Below, one piece after another: positions 9,754 through 19,727 of a stretch of DNA of 64,000 nt. Numbering within the stretch: the stretch's first letter is position 1; every line of letters starts with the position of its first letter. The stretch is from Anaerofustis stercorihominis DSM 17244 (GTDB taxonomy: Bacteria > Bacillota > Clostridia > Eubacteriales > Anaerofustaceae), in the NCBI RefSeq assembly GCF_000154825.1, contig NZ_DS560019.1:248001-312000 (forward strand), in the 5' to 3' direction. The notes under the pieces were generated by a model. The model was not told where the DNA came from and did no database searches. It saw only the letters and a program-made list of their open reading frames with translations. A program made the translations under genes and the position numbers.

Positions 9754-11052
9754 TTAAATATTTTCATTTGATTCATTAATTTTTAATTGTTCATATTCCA
9801 TAGATGCTATAAATAATATTATAAGAAAAAACATGAATGGAATAATGTTTAAAATAGTGTTCTCAAAGTTAGAAACTACAATCATATATATAATAGGCAA
9901 GAAGTATTTCTTACAAACTTTGTCATCTATATTTTTAATCCTATTTATAAAGAAATATAAAAACAATATCAAGCATATCAAACCGTTTCCTGCAATGAAA
10001 TCAAGAAAACCGTTATGAGCATTAAGTTTCCTATACTTGCTTGCATATCCCGCATTGGCACCTAGTTTGACATCTACCATCTGAGGAATATTTTCCATTA
10101 AATAATCATATCTCTTCTGTCCCGTATATTCATAACTTCCAAAACCAATTAAAAAATCATCTTTTAAAGATAAAATAGTATATTTATCCAACATATACCT
10201 TTGAGAACTGTAAGCATTCCATATATTTTCAAATGGCGTAAAAGAAAGCAATTTGCTGTTAACCCCTACAATGGCAATCATTATGATTAAGTAAGACAAA
10301 GATATTAACAAGATTTTACCCATTAATTTTTTTAAATTTATACTTTTATGGTATTTTACTACAAAATAACATAACAACACAACAATTAATCCAGTTATTG
10401 CACTTCTACACCCCGATATAAACAAATATAATATTGATATAATAATACTAATATAGTATTTATAATCTTTCTTTTCTATATAAAACAAACTAAATGTAAT
10501 AACAAAAGTAACAAGGATTCCTCCATCATTTGGATTTACATTAAAAGTCGTACCGGAGATAGAATATATCAAAGATTTTAAAAATGCCTCTTCTAGTCCG
10601 CTACTTGTAAAAAGGTAATAAACAACTCTTAAAATAAAAAATGCCGTTACCAATGATATTATAATAATACATGGCTTTAATATTTTTTTAGGATTATTTC
10701 CGTTTAAAGTAAGTCCTCTAAATAAAATTACCAATAAGAAAAATTCTATTACTATACTTCTGAGAGTTGCATTATCAAAATCTTTTATATATAAAGTAAT
10801 AAGCCTAACAATAAAATATAAAATTATGATTATATTATTTTTTATTAATTTTTTTAAATTAAAATTTTTAATCGATATTAAATAATTATATATAAAAACG
10901 ATAATGCATAAAAAGAAACTTATTAAGTTTAAACCAATAAAAAAAGTACTATCAAGTTTTAATAACAATGTATTTCTAAATATAAAAATAAGCATTGTAA
11001 TCATAATAATAATATTAAATATTACATTACTTTTTTTACCTTTAATCTTCAT
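9754..11052 (-). CDS. O-antigen polymerase/ligase-like membrane protein
   Basis: 432 aa, strongly hydrophobic, with about 10-12 predicted membrane helices and one large extracytoplasmic loop around residues 245-345. A HNGFLDFIAGNGL motif near the end of that loop matches the H-[NS]-x2-L signature of Wzy/WaaL-type proteins. It would polymerise or ligate lipid-linked repeat units outside the membrane. AAGGAG lies 7 nt before the ATG. The coding region is noticeably more AT-rich than its neighbours, as is common for Wzy genes. No wzx flippase is visible in the window; it may lie to the left. Confidence 0.78.
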   Translation of the reverse strand: MKIKGKKSNVIFNIIIMITMLIFIFRNTLLLKLDSTFFIGLNLISFFLCIIVFIYNYLISIKNFNLKKLIKNNIIIILYFIVRLITLYIKDFDNATLRSIVIEFFLLVILFRGLTLNGNNPKKILKPCIIIISLVTAFFILRVVYYLFTSSGLEEAFLKSLIYSISGTTFNVNPNDGGILVTFVITFSLFYIEKKDYKYYISIIISILYLFISGCRSAITGLIVVLLCYFVVKYHKSINLKKLMGKILLISLSYLIIMIAIVGVNSKLLSFTPFENIWNAYSSQRYMLDKYTILSLKDDFLIGFGSYEYTGQKRYDYLMENIPQMVDVKLGANAGYASKYRKLNAHNGFLDFIAGNGLICLILFLYFFINRIKNIDDKVCKKYFLPIIYMIVVSNFENTILNIIPFMFFLIILFIASMEYEQLKINESNENI

Positions 11053-11188
11053 AAAAATATCTCCTTATATGCCAGACATATATTATACACCATATCGACA
11101 AATTTTGATAATTTTTAATCTAGTATTAATAAAAAAGTTATAATATGTAATAATATTATAAAAGATAATTTACCTATTAAGTTATCAT

Positions 11189-13018
11189 TTAATCATTTTT
11201 AACTTCTTCATAGGTAGGACAAAGTTTCTTTATTTTATTTCTTATTATATAGTCATTATTTTCATAAGCTACATTTATAAGATTACCTACTTCCTTTAAA
11301 AATTCTTCAATCTCTATTTTTACTGGTTTTGCTATATATATCATATGATTTTTTGTACCAGTAAGTCCTTCTTCTTCCATAAGAATTTCTTCATACATTT
11401 TTTCTCCGGGTCTGAGTCCGACAACATCTATCTTTATTTCTTCTCCCGGGATATAGCCTTTAAGCTTTATCAAATTAACTGCAAGATCATAAATCTTAAC
11501 AGGTTTACCCATATCAAGAACAAATATCTCCCCGCCTTCGGCAAGAAGTCCAGCCTGAATAACCAAAGATACTGCTTCTCTTACTGTCATAAAGAACCTC
11601 GTAACTTCTTTATGAGTGACTGTCACGGGCCCCCCTTCTTCAATTTGTTTTAAAAACAGAGGTATGACAGAACCGTTGCTGCCAAGAACATTACCAAACC
11701 TAACAGCTACAAATTCAGTTTCTGATTTTGCATTGTAGCTTTGAATAATCATTTCACAAATTCTTTTTGTAGCCCCCATAACATTGGTAGGTCTGACAGC
11801 TTTATCTGTAGAAATCAAGACAAATCTCTTTACATTATATTTATCGGCTAATTTAACGAGATTAAGAGTACCTTTACAGTTGTTTTTTACCGCTTCGTTA
11901 GGTGAATATTCCATTAAAGGAACATGTTTATGTGCCGCAGCATGATAAACTATTTCAGGTTTATATTTATTAAATATGCTTTCCATTCTATCCATATCTC
12001 TGATAGAAGCAATAAGAACCACAACATCTATGTCGGGATATTTTCTTTTAAGCTCCATTTGAAGCTCATAAGCAGTATTTTCATATATATCCACTACAAT
12101 AAGCCTTCTAGGATTATTTGCGGTTATTTGCCTGCAAAGTTCGGAACCTATTGTTCCGCCCCCCCCGGTAACCATTACGGTTTTACCGTCAACAAACTTT
12201 TTAAGCTCTTTATTTTTTATATCTACAGCATCTCTGCCAAGTAAATCTTCATAATTTACCTCTCTTACTTTCTGAGTAAGCGAACTTGTAAGACTCTTTG
12301 CTATAGCGGGAAGTATTTTTAATTTTACGCTGGTTTGATTACATATGGTAATTATATCTCTTATTGTATCTACAGAAGCGGAAGGCATTGCAATTATCAC
12401 TTCATCTACATCATATTTAGCAATATTATTTAATATATCGTCCCTTGCTCCGACTATAGGTATATTATGAATATATTTACCTACTTTATTATAATTATCA
12501 TCAATAATGCAAACGACATCATAACTCTTCATTCCGTTTCTGATTTCTTTAATAAGAAGAGAGCCTGCAGAACCTGCACCTATTATCATTATATTCCTTT
12601 TAAGAGCACTCTTTTCTCTTCTGGCAATTATACCTTTAAATACTCTTACGGAAAGTCTTGATAAAGCAATTAACAAAAATAAGAAAATAATATCAAAGAA
12701 GTAATAACTTCTGGGCATACCTACATCAAAAAATTTATGATATAAAAGATAAATTAGTTCAATTACTACAGATGCCTTAAGCGCAGACATTACTTCATCC
12801 ATAGAAGCATAAGTCCATACCCTGTTGTACATTTTGAATACAGCTAAAACCAAAATTGCTATAAATATATCAAGAGGGAGAAACTTAAGCGCAGGATATA
12901 AAAACCTTGATGGAATTGTAAACAAATCAAATCTTAATAATAAAGACATCATGGAACTGAATGTTACTATCAAAGCATCTACAATAAATAATATTGCTAA
13001 CCTTTTATTCTTTGTCAA
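11189..13018 (-). CDS. pglF: UDP-GlcNAc 4,6-dehydratase, PglF/CapD-like membrane protein
   Basis: 609 aa. Four N-terminal membrane helices (within residues 1-130) are followed by a CoA-binding-like Rossmann segment (MIIGAGSAGSLL near 145) and a C-terminal SDR dehydratase domain (MVTGGGGTIGSELC near 283). LISTDKAVRPTNVMGATKR replaces the usual YxxxK, as in PglF-type inverting/retaining dehydratases. It makes the UDP-4-keto-6-deoxy sugar used by PglE. The start is TTG at 13018, with AGGAG about 8 nt upstream. It is the first gene of the glycan operon, 56 nt or so from the predicted transcription start. A 136-bp AT-rich gap separates it from the polymerase gene. Confidence 0.9.
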   Translation of the reverse strand: MTKNKRLAILFIVDALIVTFSSMMSLLLRFDLFTIPSRFLYPALKFLPLDIFIAILVLAVFKMYNRVWTYASMDEVMSALKASVVIELIYLLYHKFFDVGMPRSYYFFDIIFLFLLIALSRLSVRVFKGIIARREKSALKRNIMIIGAGSAGSLLIKEIRNGMKSYDVVCIIDDNYNKVGKYIHNIPIVGARDDILNNIAKYDVDEVIIAMPSASVDTIRDIITICNQTSVKLKILPAIAKSLTSSLTQKVREVNYEDLLGRDAVDIKNKELKKFVDGKTVMVTGGGGTIGSELCRQITANNPRRLIVVDIYENTAYELQMELKRKYPDIDVVVLIASIRDMDRMESIFNKYKPEIVYHAAAHKHVPLMEYSPNEAVKNNCKGTLNLVKLADKYNVKRFVLISTDKAVRPTNVMGATKRICEMIIQSYNAKSETEFVAVRFGNVLGSNGSVIPLFLKQIEEGGPVTVTHKEVTRFFMTVREAVSLVIQAGLLAEGGEIFVLDMGKPVKIYDLAVNLIKLKGYIPGEEIKIDVVGLRPGEKMYEEILMEEEGLTGTKNHMIYIAKPVKIEIEEFLKEVGNLINVAYENNDYIIRNKIKKLCPTYEEVKND

Positions 13019-13081
13019 TTACTTTCTCCTATGTGTATTTTCAATAAATTTTAATTTTATAAATTAAATAATTTGTTTTTC

Positions 13082-13110
13082 AGTATACTACAAAGAAATT
13101 TAAATGTCAA
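13082..13110 (-). promoter_or_regulatory. Sigma-A-type promoter of the glycan operon
   Basis: Read on the minus strand: -35 TTGACA (13110-13105), 17-bp spacer, -10 TATACT (13087-13082). It lies about 65 bp upstream of the pglF start and faces it. Nothing resembling a terminator or riboswitch is visible in the short leader. Confidence 0.75.
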
Positions 13111-13295
13111 ACTTTGCGCTGTTTGAAACATATTGAAGAACGCAAATTAACATTTTTATCCAAATAAAGCAAATTTTTATTTATATTAGTAGAATAATAC
13201 TTTGCATATAAAACCCATTAAAACTGTATAATATTTAAAATAAAGATAAATTATGATATAATAAATATCTATAAATATTTTAAGAGGAAAATAAA

Positions 13296-15209
13296 ATGAA
13301 CAATTACGGATTTATAAAAGTAGCGTGCGGAGTACCGAAGGTTAAGGTCGCAAATCCAAGCTACAATACAAATGAAATATATAATTTAGTAAAAGAAGCA
13401 AAAAAAGAAGGAGCAAAAATATTCATAACGCCGGAACTTTCCATAAGCTCATATACTTGTGCGGATTTGTTTTTTCAGGATACACTTCTTGAAAAATGTG
13501 AAGAAGAACTGGAAAAACTTGTGGAAAAGACCGCAGATGATGACATTTTCATCGTTGTGGGAATGCCTATAAAATATAAAAATGCGCTTTATAACTGTGC
13601 TGTAGCATTTTTAAACGGAGAAATCCTTGGAGTAATACCTAAAGAATTTATCCCAACTCACAGTGAATTCTACGAAAAAAGATGGTTCGCAAGTGGTAAA
13701 GATGTATCAGATGAATTATCTTTGGCAGGACAGGAAGTTTTTTTCGGACAAATGCTGTTTAAATTAAGAAAGGATCTTACTGTTGGAATTGAAGTATGTG
13801 AAGACTTATGGGTACCTATAGCACCGAGTGCAAAACTGGCATTATCGGGAGCTAATCTTATTTTAAATATCTCAGCCAGCAATGAAGTAGTTTCAAAAGA
13901 TGAGTACAGAACCAATTTGATTTCATCGCAAAGTGCTAAATGTTTATGTGCTTACGCATATGTTTCTGCCGGGGTTCATGAATCCACCACCGATTTGCTG
14001 TTTGGAGGAAGTTCTCTGATAGCTGAAAATGGGATCATACTAAACAAAGGAAAACGATTTGAAAGAGAAAATCAACTTACCAGTGCATATATAGATTTGC
14101 AGAAACTAAACTTTCAAAGGAGACAAAATATCAGTTTCAGCGACAGCAGGGAACAATATGAAGAATTTTATGAAGAAATTGAGTGCGAATTTGAAAATGA
14201 TATTGATATCACTGAATTCGATAGATTTGTAGATCCTCATCCATTTACGCCAAACGATGAAAATCAGAGGATAGAAAGATGTAACGAAATTTTTAACATA
14301 CAGTCTTCGGCTCTTGCAAAAAGACTTGAACATACAGGACTGAAAAAATTGGTTGTAGGGATATCCGGAGGTCTTGACTCTACACTTGCACTTTTAGTTG
14401 CAACTCAGACAATGAAACTTTTAAATCTTCCAAGCGAAAATATAATAGGAATAACCATGCCCGGATTTGGGACAACTGACAGGACATATACAAATGCTTT
14501 GGATTTAATGAAATCTCTAAATGTAACCATTAAAGAAATAAGCATAAAAGAAGCTGCAACACTTCATATGAAAGATATAGAACATGATATAAATATTCAC
14601 GACGTGACCTATGAAAATACACAGGCAAGAGAAAGAACTCAAGTGCTTATGGATATGGCAAATAAAAACGGAGCAATACTTGTAGGAACCGGAGATTTAA
14701 GCGAAATGGCTTTGGGATGGTGCACATATAACGGCGATCATATGAGTATGTACGGAGTAAATGCAAGCGTTCCGAAAACTTTGGTTTCTCACTTGGTAAG
14801 GACAGTTGCGATGATAAGTGACGATAAAACAAAAGATATCCTTTTGGATATTTTGGATACACCTGTCAGTCCGGAATTGTTACCGCCTACAAAAGACGGA
14901 AAGATAGCTCAAAAAACAGAAGACAATATAGGACCATATGAACTTCATGACTTTTTCTTATATTATTTTATTAGATTTGGAGCAAAGAAAGATAAACTTC
15001 ATTTCTTAGCAAAACAAGCATTTAAAGACAAATACAGTGATGAAACGATTGAAAAATGGCTTAATAATTTCATGAAAAGATTTTTTATATCTCAGTTCAA
15101 ACGTTCCTGTACACCCGACGCACCTAAAGTAGGGTCAGTAAGCTTGAGCCCAAGAGGAGACTTTAGAATGCCGAGCGATGCGGATTTCAGTGCTTGGTTA
15201 GAAGACTAA
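13296..15209 (+). CDS. nadE: Glutamine-dependent NAD+ synthetase
   Basis: 637-aa two-domain enzyme. The N-terminal nitrilase-type glutaminase carries the Glu47/Lys116/Cys168 triad (TPELSI, PKEFIP, GIEVCEDLW). The C-terminal ATP pyrophosphatase has the PP-loop GISGGLDST at 355-363. It converts deamido-NAD plus glutamine and ATP to NAD+. Length fits the glutamine-hydrolysing form rather than the short ammonia-dependent NadE. AGAGG lies 9 nt before the ATG; two TATAAT-like -10 elements lie upstream. It is monocistronic on the plus strand and converges on thrB. It completes NAD synthesis from the nadABC genes at the other end of the window. A structured repeat begins 8 nt after its stop. Confidence 0.95.
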   Translation: MNNYGFIKVACGVPKVKVANPSYNTNEIYNLVKEAKKEGAKIFITPELSISSYTCADLFFQDTLLEKCEEELEKLVEKTADDDIFIVVGMPIKYKNALYNCAVAFLNGEILGVIPKEFIPTHSEFYEKRWFASGKDVSDELSLAGQEVFFGQMLFKLRKDLTVGIEVCEDLWVPIAPSAKLALSGANLILNISASNEVVSKDEYRTNLISSQSAKCLCAYAYVSAGVHESTTDLLFGGSSLIAENGIILNKGKRFERENQLTSAYIDLQKLNFQRRQNISFSDSREQYEEFYEEIECEFENDIDITEFDRFVDPHPFTPNDENQRIERCNEIFNIQSSALAKRLEHTGLKKLVVGISGGLDSTLALLVATQTMKLLNLPSENIIGITMPGFGTTDRTYTNALDLMKSLNVTIKEISIKEAATLHMKDIEHDINIHDVTYENTQARERTQVLMDMANKNGAILVGTGDLSEMALGWCTYNGDHMSMYGVNASVPKTLVSHLVRTVAMISDDKTKDILLDILDTPVSPELLPPTKDGKIAQKTEDNIGPYELHDFFLYYFIRFGAKKDKLHFLAKQAFKDKYSDETIEKWLNNFMKRFFISQFKRSCTPDAPKVGSVSLSPRGDFRMPSDADFSAWLED

Positions 15210-15216
15210 CATTTAT

Positions 15217-15360
15217 GGGATTTCACCCCAAACCCCAATACTTTTTAAAAGATTAAAAAGTATGAAAAAATCTCCACTCAAATGCCGTGGAGGCTAATGT
15301 GGCTGGATTTTCTAAAATTTTCTACTCGAAAATTTTAAAACAGTCACATCCCCAGCCCAT
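15217..15360 (+). repeat. Structured intergenic repeat, copy 1 (3' of nadE)
   Basis: A roughly 140-bp element begins just after the nadE stop, in the nadE sense. It contains perfect or near-perfect stems: 15239-15248/15253-15262 (TACTTTTTAA), 15272-15277/15287-15292 (CTCCAC/GTGGAG), 15314-15322/15328-15336 (AAAATTTTC/GAAAATTTT), and an outer stem TGTGGCTG/CAGTCACA (about 15299-15306/15341-15348). A second copy, in the same order, lies after thiC at 57957-57842 on the minus strand. Sequence identity is partial but the stem order is kept. It is not a simple terminator, since no U-tract follows. Confidence 0.8.
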
Positions 15361-15382
15361 AAAACGTTCTAATTAAAAAAAT

Positions 15383-15412
15383 AAAAACGAATAGTAATAC
15401 TATTCGTTTTTT
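15383..15412. terminator. Bidirectional intrinsic terminator between nadE and thrB
   Basis: The stem CGAATAG/CTATTCG (15388-15394/15400-15406) is flanked by A-runs on one side and T-runs on the other, so it can end both converging transcripts. Confidence 0.85.
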
Positions 15413-15433
15413 AATTATAGAAATGGATTATTT

Positions 15434-16303
15434 TTAGTATTTCACTCCGTCGAAATCGATTTTAAGCGGATACAAGTCATATTTATCTTTTAATTTCTTG
15501 ATATCATAATCAAGTTTTCTAAGATTGATATTTCCTTCATATACACCCATTATCGTAGGACCCGCACCCGACAGATATGTACCGACAAAACCATATTTCT
15601 TGGTTAAGTTTACTATATCATCATATCCGTTGATGAGTTCTTTTCTGTAAGGTTCATGGATCCTATCCTGAAGCGCGTCTTTTACAAACTCACTGTCGCC
15701 TCTTTCCAAGCTTAGAGGAAGCAAAGATGCTCTTTGGATATTAAATACAACATCTTCTCTTGAGTATTTATCGGGAAGCACGTTTCTTGCCTTCTTTGTG
15801 GAAAGTTTGAAACGAGGGATAAACGCACATATCCTATATTTTTTATTGGTATGTATCTTGTAATATTTGAACTCCGTATCTTCCTTATATGAAAGGGTTG
15901 TCCCGCCGAATATACAAGGTGCAACATTATCGGGATGACCTTCGATACTAGAAGCAATATTAAATACATCATCGATATCAACTTCTATATTCAAGACTTT
16001 ATAAGCCATTATGATTCCCGCAACAACACAGGTAGCGGAACTCCCAAGACCTCTGGTTGAAGGGACATCGCTTTTAACTTCTACTTTTACACCAATAGGT
16101 TTTTTATTTAAAAATCTACATGTAGTAAGCATGCTCGTTAAAATCAAATTATTTGTATTGTTTATATCTTCTTCTTTTCCGTCAAAAATAAATTTATCAC
16201 ATTTTTCTACTTTGAAAGTGTTATATAAAGTTACTGCAAGTCCAAAAGTATCGAATCCGCAGCATAGATTAGCACTGGTTGCGGGAGCTTTTATTTCAAA
16301 CAT
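15434..16303 (-). CDS. thrB: Homoserine kinase
   Basis: 289-aa GHMP-family kinase that phosphorylates L-homoserine with ATP in threonine synthesis. The glycine/serine-rich ATP loop VPSTRGLGSSAT is at residues 80-91, the N-terminal APATSANLCCGFD is the substrate-side motif, and the C-terminal YLSGAGPTIMG is the third GHMP motif. Length is normal. Its ATG overlaps the thrC stop by one base (TAATG), so the two genes are translationally coupled. It is the last gene of a long leftward operon and is followed by the bidirectional terminator at 15383-15412. No T-box or other leader is seen, consistent with an internal operon position. Confidence 0.94.
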   Translation of the reverse strand: MFEIKAPATSANLCCGFDTFGLAVTLYNTFKVEKCDKFIFDGKEEDINNTNNLILTSMLTTCRFLNKKPIGVKVEVKSDVPSTRGLGSSATCVVAGIIMAYKVLNIEVDIDDVFNIASSIEGHPDNVAPCIFGGTTLSYKEDTEFKYYKIHTNKKYRICAFIPRFKLSTKKARNVLPDKYSREDVVFNIQRASLLPLSLERGDSEFVKDALQDRIHEPYRKELINGYDDIVNLTKKYGFVGTYLSGAGPTIMGVYEGNINLRKLDYDIKKLKDKYDLYPLKIDFDGVKY

Positions 16304-17793
16304 TATTTCTTACCCTCTATATATTTTAGTATAGAATTTCTCATATCTTCTTTTGTAATAACTTCTTCTTCTCTTCTTTCAATGCTTTCGATATTATTTA
16401 CAGGTTTTGGTATATTTACTTTTGTTTTTTCGTTTAATTTATACATATATTCCACATCGTCACTTGCTTTTACATCATCATCAAAAATCGAATCATATAC
16501 ATCTTTTGAAAATTTATAAGGTGAAGCCGTAGATAATAAAACAGAATATGTATCGTCTTCTTTTGTATCTTTATATACCTTATATCCGGCAGCGGTATGA
16601 GTATCCATTAAGTAATTATCTTTTTCGTATACTTCTTTTATTACCTCTCTGATTTCATCTTCTGTCGCATACCCTCCAATAAAATTATCCGCTTTATTCA
16701 TATATTCACTGTCTATAGTATATTTACCCTCATTACTTAACTTTGCCATCAAGTCATTTACTTTTTTATCATCTCCGTCATACATATGATAAATAAGTCT
16801 TTCAAGATTTGAGGATATCAAAATATCCATTGAAGGTGAGATGGTCTTTTTAAATTCTCTATTTTTATCATAAGTACCGCTTTTGAAGAAATCAAATAAT
16901 ACGTTATTATCATTGGAAGCACAAATCAATTTATTTACAGGCAGTCCTGTCAAGTAAGCGTAGTAACCTGCCAAAATATTTCCGAAGTTACCGGTAGGAA
17001 CTATAAAATTAACTTTATCCCCTTCCTTGATTTTCCCCTGTTCAATTAATCTTACATATGAGTGATAATAATATACCACCTGAGGAAGAAGTCTTCCTAT
17101 ATTGATTGAATTTGCCGAAGAAAGTTTGACTCCGTATTTTTCAAGTTCCTTTTCAAAGTCACTGTCGTTAAAGATTTCTTTAACTCCCGCCTGTGTATCA
17201 TCAAAATTACCTTTTACAGCATAACTCTTAACATTACTTCCTTTTTGAGTAAGCATTTGAAGCAGCTGTAATCTTGAAACACCTTTATAAGGATAGTAAA
17301 CTATAACGTCTATACCATCTACATCATGAAAACCTTCCAAAGCAGCTTTACCTGTGTCTCCGCTGGTTGCGGTAAGTATCAAAACATCATCTTTATCATT
17401 TTCATTTTCTTTGGCACATTTTAATAAAAGAGGTAAAATAGAAAGAGCACAGTCTTTGAATGCTATAGTGTTACCGCTGAATAATTCCAATATAGAAAGT
17501 CCGTCTTCCACGTCAACGACTTTAAATATATCTTCGGTTTCAAAGTTGTTTAAACTATAAGCTGTATCAACACAGTAATCGATTTGTTCTTTTGAAAAAT
17601 CCAAAAATTCGCCTAAAATAGTTTTAGCTATGTAATTATAAGATTTACCGATGAAGTCTTTATAATCAAATTTTACATCTTTCAAAAACTGAGGAACAAA
17701 TAATCCCCCGTCATCACTAAGACCTTTTATAATAGCTCTTGACGGACTCAGCTTATTATCATTATCTCTTGTACTGTTAAAAAGTTTCTCCAT
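16303..17793 (-). CDS. thrC: Threonine synthase
   Basis: 496-aa PLP enzyme that converts O-phospho-homoserine to threonine. The PLP lysine is Lys113 in TIAFKDCALSILP; the phosphate loop is TSGDTGKAALEGF. The extra N-terminal segment and length near 500 aa place it in the fungal/E. coli-like class rather than the short Bacillus type. It overlaps thrB by one base and is 10 bp downstream of the PTS_EIIC_2 membrane protein gene. Homoserine dehydrogenase is not in the window. The pair gives the final two steps of threonine synthesis. Confidence 0.95.
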   Translation of the reverse strand: MEKLFNSTRDNDNKLSPSRAIIKGLSDDGGLFVPQFLKDVKFDYKDFIGKSYNYIAKTILGEFLDFSKEQIDYCVDTAYSLNNFETEDIFKVVDVEDGLSILELFSGNTIAFKDCALSILPLLLKCAKENENDKDDVLILTATSGDTGKAALEGFHDVDGIDVIVYYPYKGVSRLQLLQMLTQKGSNVKSYAVKGNFDDTQAGVKEIFNDSDFEKELEKYGVKLSSANSINIGRLLPQVVYYYHSYVRLIEQGKIKEGDKVNFIVPTGNFGNILAGYYAYLTGLPVNKLICASNDNNVLFDFFKSGTYDKNREFKKTISPSMDILISSNLERLIYHMYDGDDKKVNDLMAKLSNEGKYTIDSEYMNKADNFIGGYATEDEIREVIKEVYEKDNYLMDTHTAAGYKVYKDTKEDDTYSVLLSTASPYKFSKDVYDSIFDDDVKASDDVEYMYKLNEKTKVNIPKPVNNIESIERREEEVITKEDMRNSILKYIEGKK

Positions 17794-17803
17794 AATATCT
17801 CTC

Positions 17804-18781
17804 CTATTTTAATTCTAATTTTAAATCTCCGGATTTTATTATATTTTTCTTTCTAAAAATCTCACTTATCAAAAGTGTCAAAAAAGCCGGAAGAACAAAA
17901 TGCATAAGTATCATCATTGCAAAAGTCCCTGCACTGCTCCCCATTGCTTCTATCATCCCGAACTGTCCGACTAGCCCGCTTGTTCCCATTCCCGCACCAT
18001 AAGCGGTATTGGTCATTTTAAATACGACCGTTGAAATCGGTCCAAGTATCGCACTTGTTATTATAGGCGGTAAAAATAATATCGGCTTTTTCATAATATT
18101 TGCGATTTGGAGCATACTGGTTCCCAGTCCCTGAGATATGAGACCTTCAAATTTGTTTTCTCTAAAACTCATTACCGCAAAACCAATCATCTGAGAAGCA
18201 CAGCCGACACACGCTGCACCCGCAGCAAGTCCGGATAGATTAAGCATTATTCCGAGAGCCGCAGAACTTATAGGGAGCGTTAAGATGATACCCATTATAA
18301 CGCTTACCAAAATCCCCATTATCAGAGGTTCCTGTTCGCATGACTTCATTATAAGCTCACCAAGCAATAGCATGAACTTCTGCATGATAGGTCCTATGTA
18401 AAATCCGACAAGTCCTCCCACAATAACCGTTACTATCGGCGTTATGATTATATCGAGACTTGTTCTCTTGGATACCAGCATTCCTGCAATGGAACCCGAT
18501 ATACCCACAAGCAGTGCACTTATCGGATCTCCTCCGATAAGCCCCGCACCACCGCAGGCAAATATTACCAGAGGATCCGACTTAAGTCCGTATGCCACAC
18601 TTACAGCTATGACAGGAGCAGTCATGGTTTTAAGTGCGGGAAAAAGCGTATCCGTTAAAAAACTGATATGAAAAACTACACCGATCTGATTTAAAATACT
18701 GCCTATAATCAGTGTAGAAAAAAGCCCCAAAGCCATACTTGAAAGAGTGTCTATAAAATAAGTTTTAAAGAATTTCTTCAA
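17804..18781 (-). CDS. PTS_EIIC_2-family membrane protein
   Basis: 325 aa with about 9-10 membrane helices, rich in Gly/Ala (IGGDPISALLVGISGSIAGM, GAGMGTSGLVGQFG, GSSAGTFAMMILMHF). It resembles the Pfam PTS_EIIC_2 family, named for similarity to sugar-PTS IIC permeases, although no IIA/IIB domain or cysteine phosphorylation site is present. Substrate is not established. The start is TTG at 18781 with AGGAG 8 nt upstream. It sits between ricT (10 bp) and thrC (10 bp), so it is co-transcribed with threonine synthesis genes. A role in amino acid transport is only a positional suggestion. Confidence 0.8.
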   Translation of the reverse strand: MKKFFKTYFIDTLSSMALGLFSTLIIGSILNQIGVVFHISFLTDTLFPALKTMTAPVIAVSVAYGLKSDPLVIFACGGAGLIGGDPISALLVGISGSIAGMLVSKRTSLDIIITPIVTVIVGGLVGFYIGPIMQKFMLLLGELIMKSCEQEPLIMGILVSVIMGIILTLPISSAALGIMLNLSGLAAGAACVGCASQMIGFAVMSFRENKFEGLISQGLGTSMLQIANIMKKPILFLPPIITSAILGPISTVVFKMTNTAYGAGMGTSGLVGQFGMIEAMGSSAGTFAMMILMHFVLPAFLTLLISEIFRKKNIIKSGDLKLELK

Positions 18782-18791
18782 CTTAATTCTC

Positions 18792-19727
18792 CTAATTATC
18801 TTTTTCTAATTTTTTTAATTCTTCATCTATACTTTCATCTACATGCTCTGCATGTTTATCATGATTTGGACATGATTTATTTTGACAGGTATCTTTATTT
18901 GAACAATGTTTCTTCTTTTTCTTAAGTACTTTTACTTCACCATCCGTAAATTCTTTAAAAGCGATATCTCCGTCATTTTCGAATTTAACGAGAAATGTTT
19001 CCTTTAATACATTTAGTCTTTCCACCGTACCTATTCCGTCAGGAGTCTTGACTTTATCAGAAACCTTAGGAAGTCTTGAAAGAGCATCTTCATAACAGTT
19101 ATGTTCATATTGAAGACAACATAAAAGCCTTCCGCATATTCCCGAAATTTTTGAAGGATTAAGGGATAGTCCCTGTTCCTTTGCCATCTTGATTGAAACC
19201 GGTTCGAATTCGCCAAGCCATTTATTACAGCAAAGACCGCATCCGCACGGACCTACACCGCCTAAAATTTTAGCTTCGTCTCTTACTCCGATTTGTCTAA
19301 GTTCGATTCTTATTTTAAATATCGACGCTAAATTTTTTACAAGCTCTCTGAAATCGATCCTTCCGTCTGCGGTAAAATAGAAAATAACTTTTGAAGCATT
19401 GAATGTATATTCCGCTCTTATTAGTTTCATATCAAGTTTTTGCTTGATTATTTCCTCTTTACAAATCTTTAAAGCCTTTTCCGCTTTTCTAAGATTTTCT
19501 TCATTGGTCTTTGTATCCTTTGCCGTCGCTTTTCTTATGACAGGTTTTATCGGTTTTGTGACTTCATCTTCTTCCACATATTTTACCTTGCTTGCAACAG
19601 TACCATACTCAAGTCCTCTTGCCGTCTCTACAATCACGTTATCTTCCAATTTAAGATAAATATTTGTAGGATCGAAATAATATATTTTACCTGCAGGTTT
19701 AAATCTTACACCTACTACTTTTTGCAT
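18792..19727 (-). CDS. ricT: RicT/YaaT, PSP1-domain protein
   Basis: 311-aa PSP1-domain protein (MQKVVGVRFKPAGKIYYFDP). It carries the cysteine-rich block GPCGCGLCCNKW and GICGRLLCCLQYEHNCY (about residues 157-212), which in Bacillus RicT takes part in Fe-S cluster binding within the RicA-RicF-RicT complex. That complex promotes RNase Y-dependent mRNA processing and affects sporulation. The tail is Lys/Cys/His-rich (KKKKKHCSNKDTCQNKSCPN), an addition that may bind metal. Its ATG overlaps the holB stop by one base. The tmk-darA-holB-ricT order matches the conserved Bacillus/Clostridia cluster. RicA and RicF are not in this window. Confidence 0.92.
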   Translation of the reverse strand: MQKVVGVRFKPAGKIYYFDPTNIYLKLEDNVIVETARGLEYGTVASKVKYVEEDEVTKPIKPVIRKATAKDTKTNEENLRKAEKALKICKEEIIKQKLDMKLIRAEYTFNASKVIFYFTADGRIDFRELVKNLASIFKIRIELRQIGVRDEAKILGGVGPCGCGLCCNKWLGEFEPVSIKMAKEQGLSLNPSKISGICGRLLCCLQYEHNCYEDALSRLPKVSDKVKTPDGIGTVERLNVLKETFLVKFENDGDIAFKEFTDGEVKVLKKKKKHCSNKDTCQNKSCPNHDKHAEHVDESIDEELKKLEKDN

